Assembly (NCBI RefSeq): GCF_030272695.1 | Contig: NZ_JARFYN010000055.1 | Coordinates: forward strand, 1-44,776 | Origin: Martinezella calliandrae | GTDB lineage: Bacteria; Pseudomonadota; Alphaproteobacteria; Rhizobiales; Rhizobiaceae | Length of the DNA: 44,776 nucleotides | Direction: 5' to 3' | Part shown: one piece after another, positions 43,073-44,776 of the stretch | Position numbering within the stretch: position 1 is the first letter of the stretch | How the letters are laid out: each line of letters begins with the position of its first letter | Made by a program: the position numbers and the translations under genes | The notes under the pieces: generated by a model | The model's database searches: none | Seen by the model: the letters and a program-made list of their open reading frames with translations, nothing else | What the model was told of the DNA's origin: nothing

Positions 43073-44359
43073 TCATGATTGCGTCGTTGCCTTCGGGAAC
43101 GAACTGAAGATCGACACCGGTATCGCAAATTGCCTGTCTCCAAATGCTAGGACTTGATCCCCGGTGTAGATCACCAAGCCTAAGAAGTCCCATTTGGCAG
43201 CAGGGCCGCTCTTGAAGACATCGAAGTTATCGAAGTCGGCACGGGTGACGGTCGAGGAGGCTTTCATTTCGAATCCCACGACGAGGTTACCGCTTTCCGC
43301 CACGACATCGACTTCCCGTCCTCTCCGGTCTCGCCAGTGGTAGAGACGCCATTCATCGCGCTGCAAGGAGATACATTTCAGCAACTCAGTAAATACGTAG
43401 GTTTTGAAAAGTGCACCTAAAGGGGTCTGATCTTTCCCGAGCGCGAAATCGCCTGCCGCCAATCCACGCAAGGCAGCAGTGATTCCCGTATCGATCAGGT
43501 GGCACTTTGCTTGCTTGATATCACGGCCCGCCTCGCCGGACGTCCAGGCCGGTAATCTGATGACAAGCGACAGACGTTCCAGGATATCTACATATTCTCC
43601 TACGACCTGCCTTGTCAGGCCGACCTTGTCGCCGAGATCGGTCATGTTCGGTTCGTTTCCGGTTCTGACGGCAAGTTGATTTATCAACCGGCGCATCGAA
43701 TCCGGGAGTCTTATTTTCATGACGTCCGCGACATCCCGGTCTACGATGGTGTCGATGTACTCTCTGTATCTGCGTTGACGAGAGCGTTCCGATAAATGCC
43801 GGATTTCGGGATATCCGCCGCGAATGATGCGGTCGATGACCTCGATCTTCGATATGCTCCTGCAGGGAGGCAACGCATTCAGTTCACCACTCTCCTTTGC
43901 CCAGTCCAGTATCAAGCATGGACCGGCATCGTCGATCTCCGCCGAGCTTAGGGGCAGCATCTTGAGCGTCTGAACTCTGCCTGCAAGAGAATTGAGCACA
44001 TCTGCGGAAACGAAAACATTCGAGGAGCCAGTCAGGAGGAATTGGCCCATTCTGCGATCCGCGTCGACAACGCGCTTTATTGTGAGTGCAATCTTCTTTG
44101 AGCGCTGGACTTCATCAATGATGATAGGCTCGCCGTTCGCGGACATGATTAAGATTTGCATCTGGCCTTGCGGGTCGGCTTCAATCGCAGCAAGAACATT
44201 TTCATCGTCGAACGACACGAAATGGCCGTTTCCCAGCATACCACGCACAAGGGTCGTCTTGCCGATTTGCCGTGGGCCGATCAGGTTGACAATCCGCGCG
44301 CTTTCAAGTGCAAGATCCAACTCCGACTTTATGTGTCGCTCATATAATATGTCGACCAT
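43073..44359 (-). CDS. AAA ATPase with DUF4143 / nuclease-like C-terminus
   Basis: 428 residues from the ATG at 44359 (AGGAAATTGCC upstream). An AAA domain comes first: Walker A GPRQIGKTT (residues 28-36), Walker B PIIIDEVQ (Asp82, Glu83), sensor LLTGSSN near 110. A central winged helix follows (NMTDLGDKVGLTRQVVGEYV). The C-terminal DUF4143 region has HWRDRRGREVDVV and GFEMKASS, a D...ExK arrangement like PD-(D/E)XK nucleases. No characterised function is agreed for this family; it occurs patchily, often in mobile or variable regions. It sits between an IS630 wreck and an IS3 element, and an array of phased repeats covers its promoter. Confidence 0.88.
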   Translation of the reverse strand: MVDILYERHIKSELDLALESARIVNLIGPRQIGKTTLVRGMLGNGHFVSFDDENVLAAIEADPQGQMQILIMSANGEPIIIDEVQRSKKIALTIKRVVDADRRMGQFLLTGSSNVFVSADVLNSLAGRVQTLKMLPLSSAEIDDAGPCLILDWAKESGELNALPPCRSISKIEVIDRIIRGGYPEIRHLSERSRQRRYREYIDTIVDRDVADVMKIRLPDSMRRLINQLAVRTGNEPNMTDLGDKVGLTRQVVGEYVDILERLSLVIRLPAWTSGEAGRDIKQAKCHLIDTGITAALRGLAAGDFALGKDQTPLGALFKTYVFTELLKCISLQRDEWRLYHWRDRRGREVDVVAESGNLVVGFEMKASSTVTRADFDNFDVFKSGPAAKWDFLGLVIYTGDQVLAFGDRQFAIPVSIFSSFPKATTQS

Positions 44360-44375
44360 GGCAATTTCCTGAACA

Positions 44376-44550
44376 GGACAAAAATGCAATATTAATCAGA
44401 ATGATAGCCTCTTTGTTGTTTGGACGGAGTGTTAATCGCAGGTTTAACAGAATGTCAATTTAAATTTGGCAAAACGTTAATTAGGTGTTTGGCGAAATGT
44501 TAAATAGTACTATGATAAAACGTTAATTTATAAGTCGACAGAATGCAAAC
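44376..44550. repeat. Phased array of about seven 18-bp repeats, 22-23 bp period
   Basis: Units matching TTTGRCARAAYGTTAATT occur with their central YG dinucleotide at 44431, 44454, 44476, 44499, 44522 and 44545: spacings 23, 22, 23, 23, 23. A diverged unit (GGACAAAAATGCAAT) is centred at 44386, two periods earlier, and an off-phase CAGAATG lies at 44397-44403. All are in one orientation. The array occupies the promoter region of the AAA ATPase gene and puts every unit on the same face of the DNA. It is not a CRISPR (spacers are 4-5 bp). Confidence 0.85.
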
Positions 44551-44679
44551 TTCCGTTCCAGGACTGCTATGTGTCACCAGCATCGTGGCGCGGGCATCAT
44601 CGCCCGATTTAAAAGCCTGCAAGTTCACGCTGAACTGCGATTTTCGGGTACCTCTTCAGAGCGATGTTGTTGGCGTCAT

Positions 44680-44776
44680 TGAACCGCGCCGGGTTTGCCG
44701 GAGGCTCCAACTCGTGAGAAAGTGGAGCCGATATGAGCAAGACGACCAACAAATTTTCACCTGAAGTTCGTGACCG
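44680..44776 (+). mobile_element. IS3-family insertion sequence, left end (cut by window)
   Basis: TGAACCGCGCCGGGTTTGCC at 44680 has the TG-start and GGGTTTG-CCGGAGGCTCC form of rhizobial IS3-family terminal repeats. It is followed 53 bp later by an orfA start. Only the first 97 bp are inside the window. Confidence 0.7.
44733..44776 (+). CDS. IS3-family transposase OrfA, first codons only
   Basis: The ATG at 44733 reads MSKTTNKFSPEVRDR before the window ends. This matches the start of IS3-family OrfA proteins (K-FSPEVR-RAVRMV...), helix-turn-helix proteins that by ribosomal frameshifting give the OrfAB transposase. Upstream GTGGAGCCGAT is an acceptable ribosome binding site. Completeness cannot be judged. 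The stretch 44551-44679 before the element shows no gene. Confidence 0.75.
   Translation, partial: MSKTTNKFSPEVRD

Noticed and set aside
44376..44550. CRISPR array
   Set aside because: Units are degenerate and separated by only 4-5 bp, too short for spacers, and no cas gene is near.

Overview
The window looks like an accessory replicon (symbiotic or other large plasmid, or a genomic island) of a Rhizobiales bacterium in the Sinorhizobium/Ensifer/Rhizobium group. Supporting signs are the GC-rich alphaproteobacterial coding style, three DUF982 proteins, a MocR regulator, several rhizobial-type ABC uptake operons, a RIME-like intergenic repeat, and Tn3, IS630 and IS3 remnants. The genus is inferred from family resemblance only; no replication or nodulation gene is present.

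Layout. (1) 1-4.1 kb is a graveyard of mobile and toxin-antitoxin DNA: an integrase fragment joined back to back to a parD fragment, a RelB antitoxin with a frameshifted toxin, a membrane diguanylate cyclase, and a broken Tn3-type transposase/resolvase pair. (2) 4.3-10.2 kb is a proteostasis island: groES-groEL under a perfect CIRCE element, two Hsp20 genes with an RpoH-like promoter, a deg-type protease gene gutted by an internal deletion, and three DUF982 genes. (3) 10.2-13.2 kb holds a frameshifted membrane protein, a TetR regulator divergent from a dihydrofolate-reductase-like protein, and a DnaQ-like exonuclease. (4) 13.5-24.3 kb is a complete selenoprotein module: tRNA-Sec, selB, selA, fdhE, fdoI, fdoH and fdoG (with an in-frame TGA Sec codon and a bacterial SECIS-like hairpin), and selD divergently. 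It makes a membrane-bound, Tat-exported, respiratory formate dehydrogenase and all the specialised parts needed to decode its UGA. The selB reading frame runs completely through the tRNA-Sec gene.

(5) 24.6-31.5 kb has a MocR-type regulator divergent from an uptake/degradation operon: a leaderless binding-protein-fold protein, a polar amino-acid ABC transporter (binding protein, permease, ATPase) and an M20 amidohydrolase. The substrate is probably an acylated amino-acid-like compound. (6) 31.8-33.2 kb has a secreted cupredoxin, decayed scraps of a peptide ABC transporter, and two tiny membrane proteins. (7) 33.7-42.1 kb is a carbohydrate operon: a binding protein, two permeases, an ATPase, an AgaS-like SIS protein, a BadF-type kinase (frameshifted), a DeoR regulator, and a divergent GatZ/KbaZ gene. 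The set suggests amino-sugar (galactosamine-like) catabolism via tagatose 6-phosphate. (8) 42.2-44.8 kb has an IS630 wreck, an AAA ATPase with a DUF4143/PD-(D/E)XK-like C-terminus preceded by a phased array of about seven 18-bp repeats at 22-23 bp intervals, and the left end of an IS3-family element cut by the window edge.

The most novel-looking signals are the phased repeat array upstream of the ATPase-nuclease-like gene, the selB/tRNA-Sec full overlap, and the inferred galactosamine shortcut pathway. Many genes are broken (at least eleven pseudogenes), so the replicon seems to be decaying around a few intact modules.
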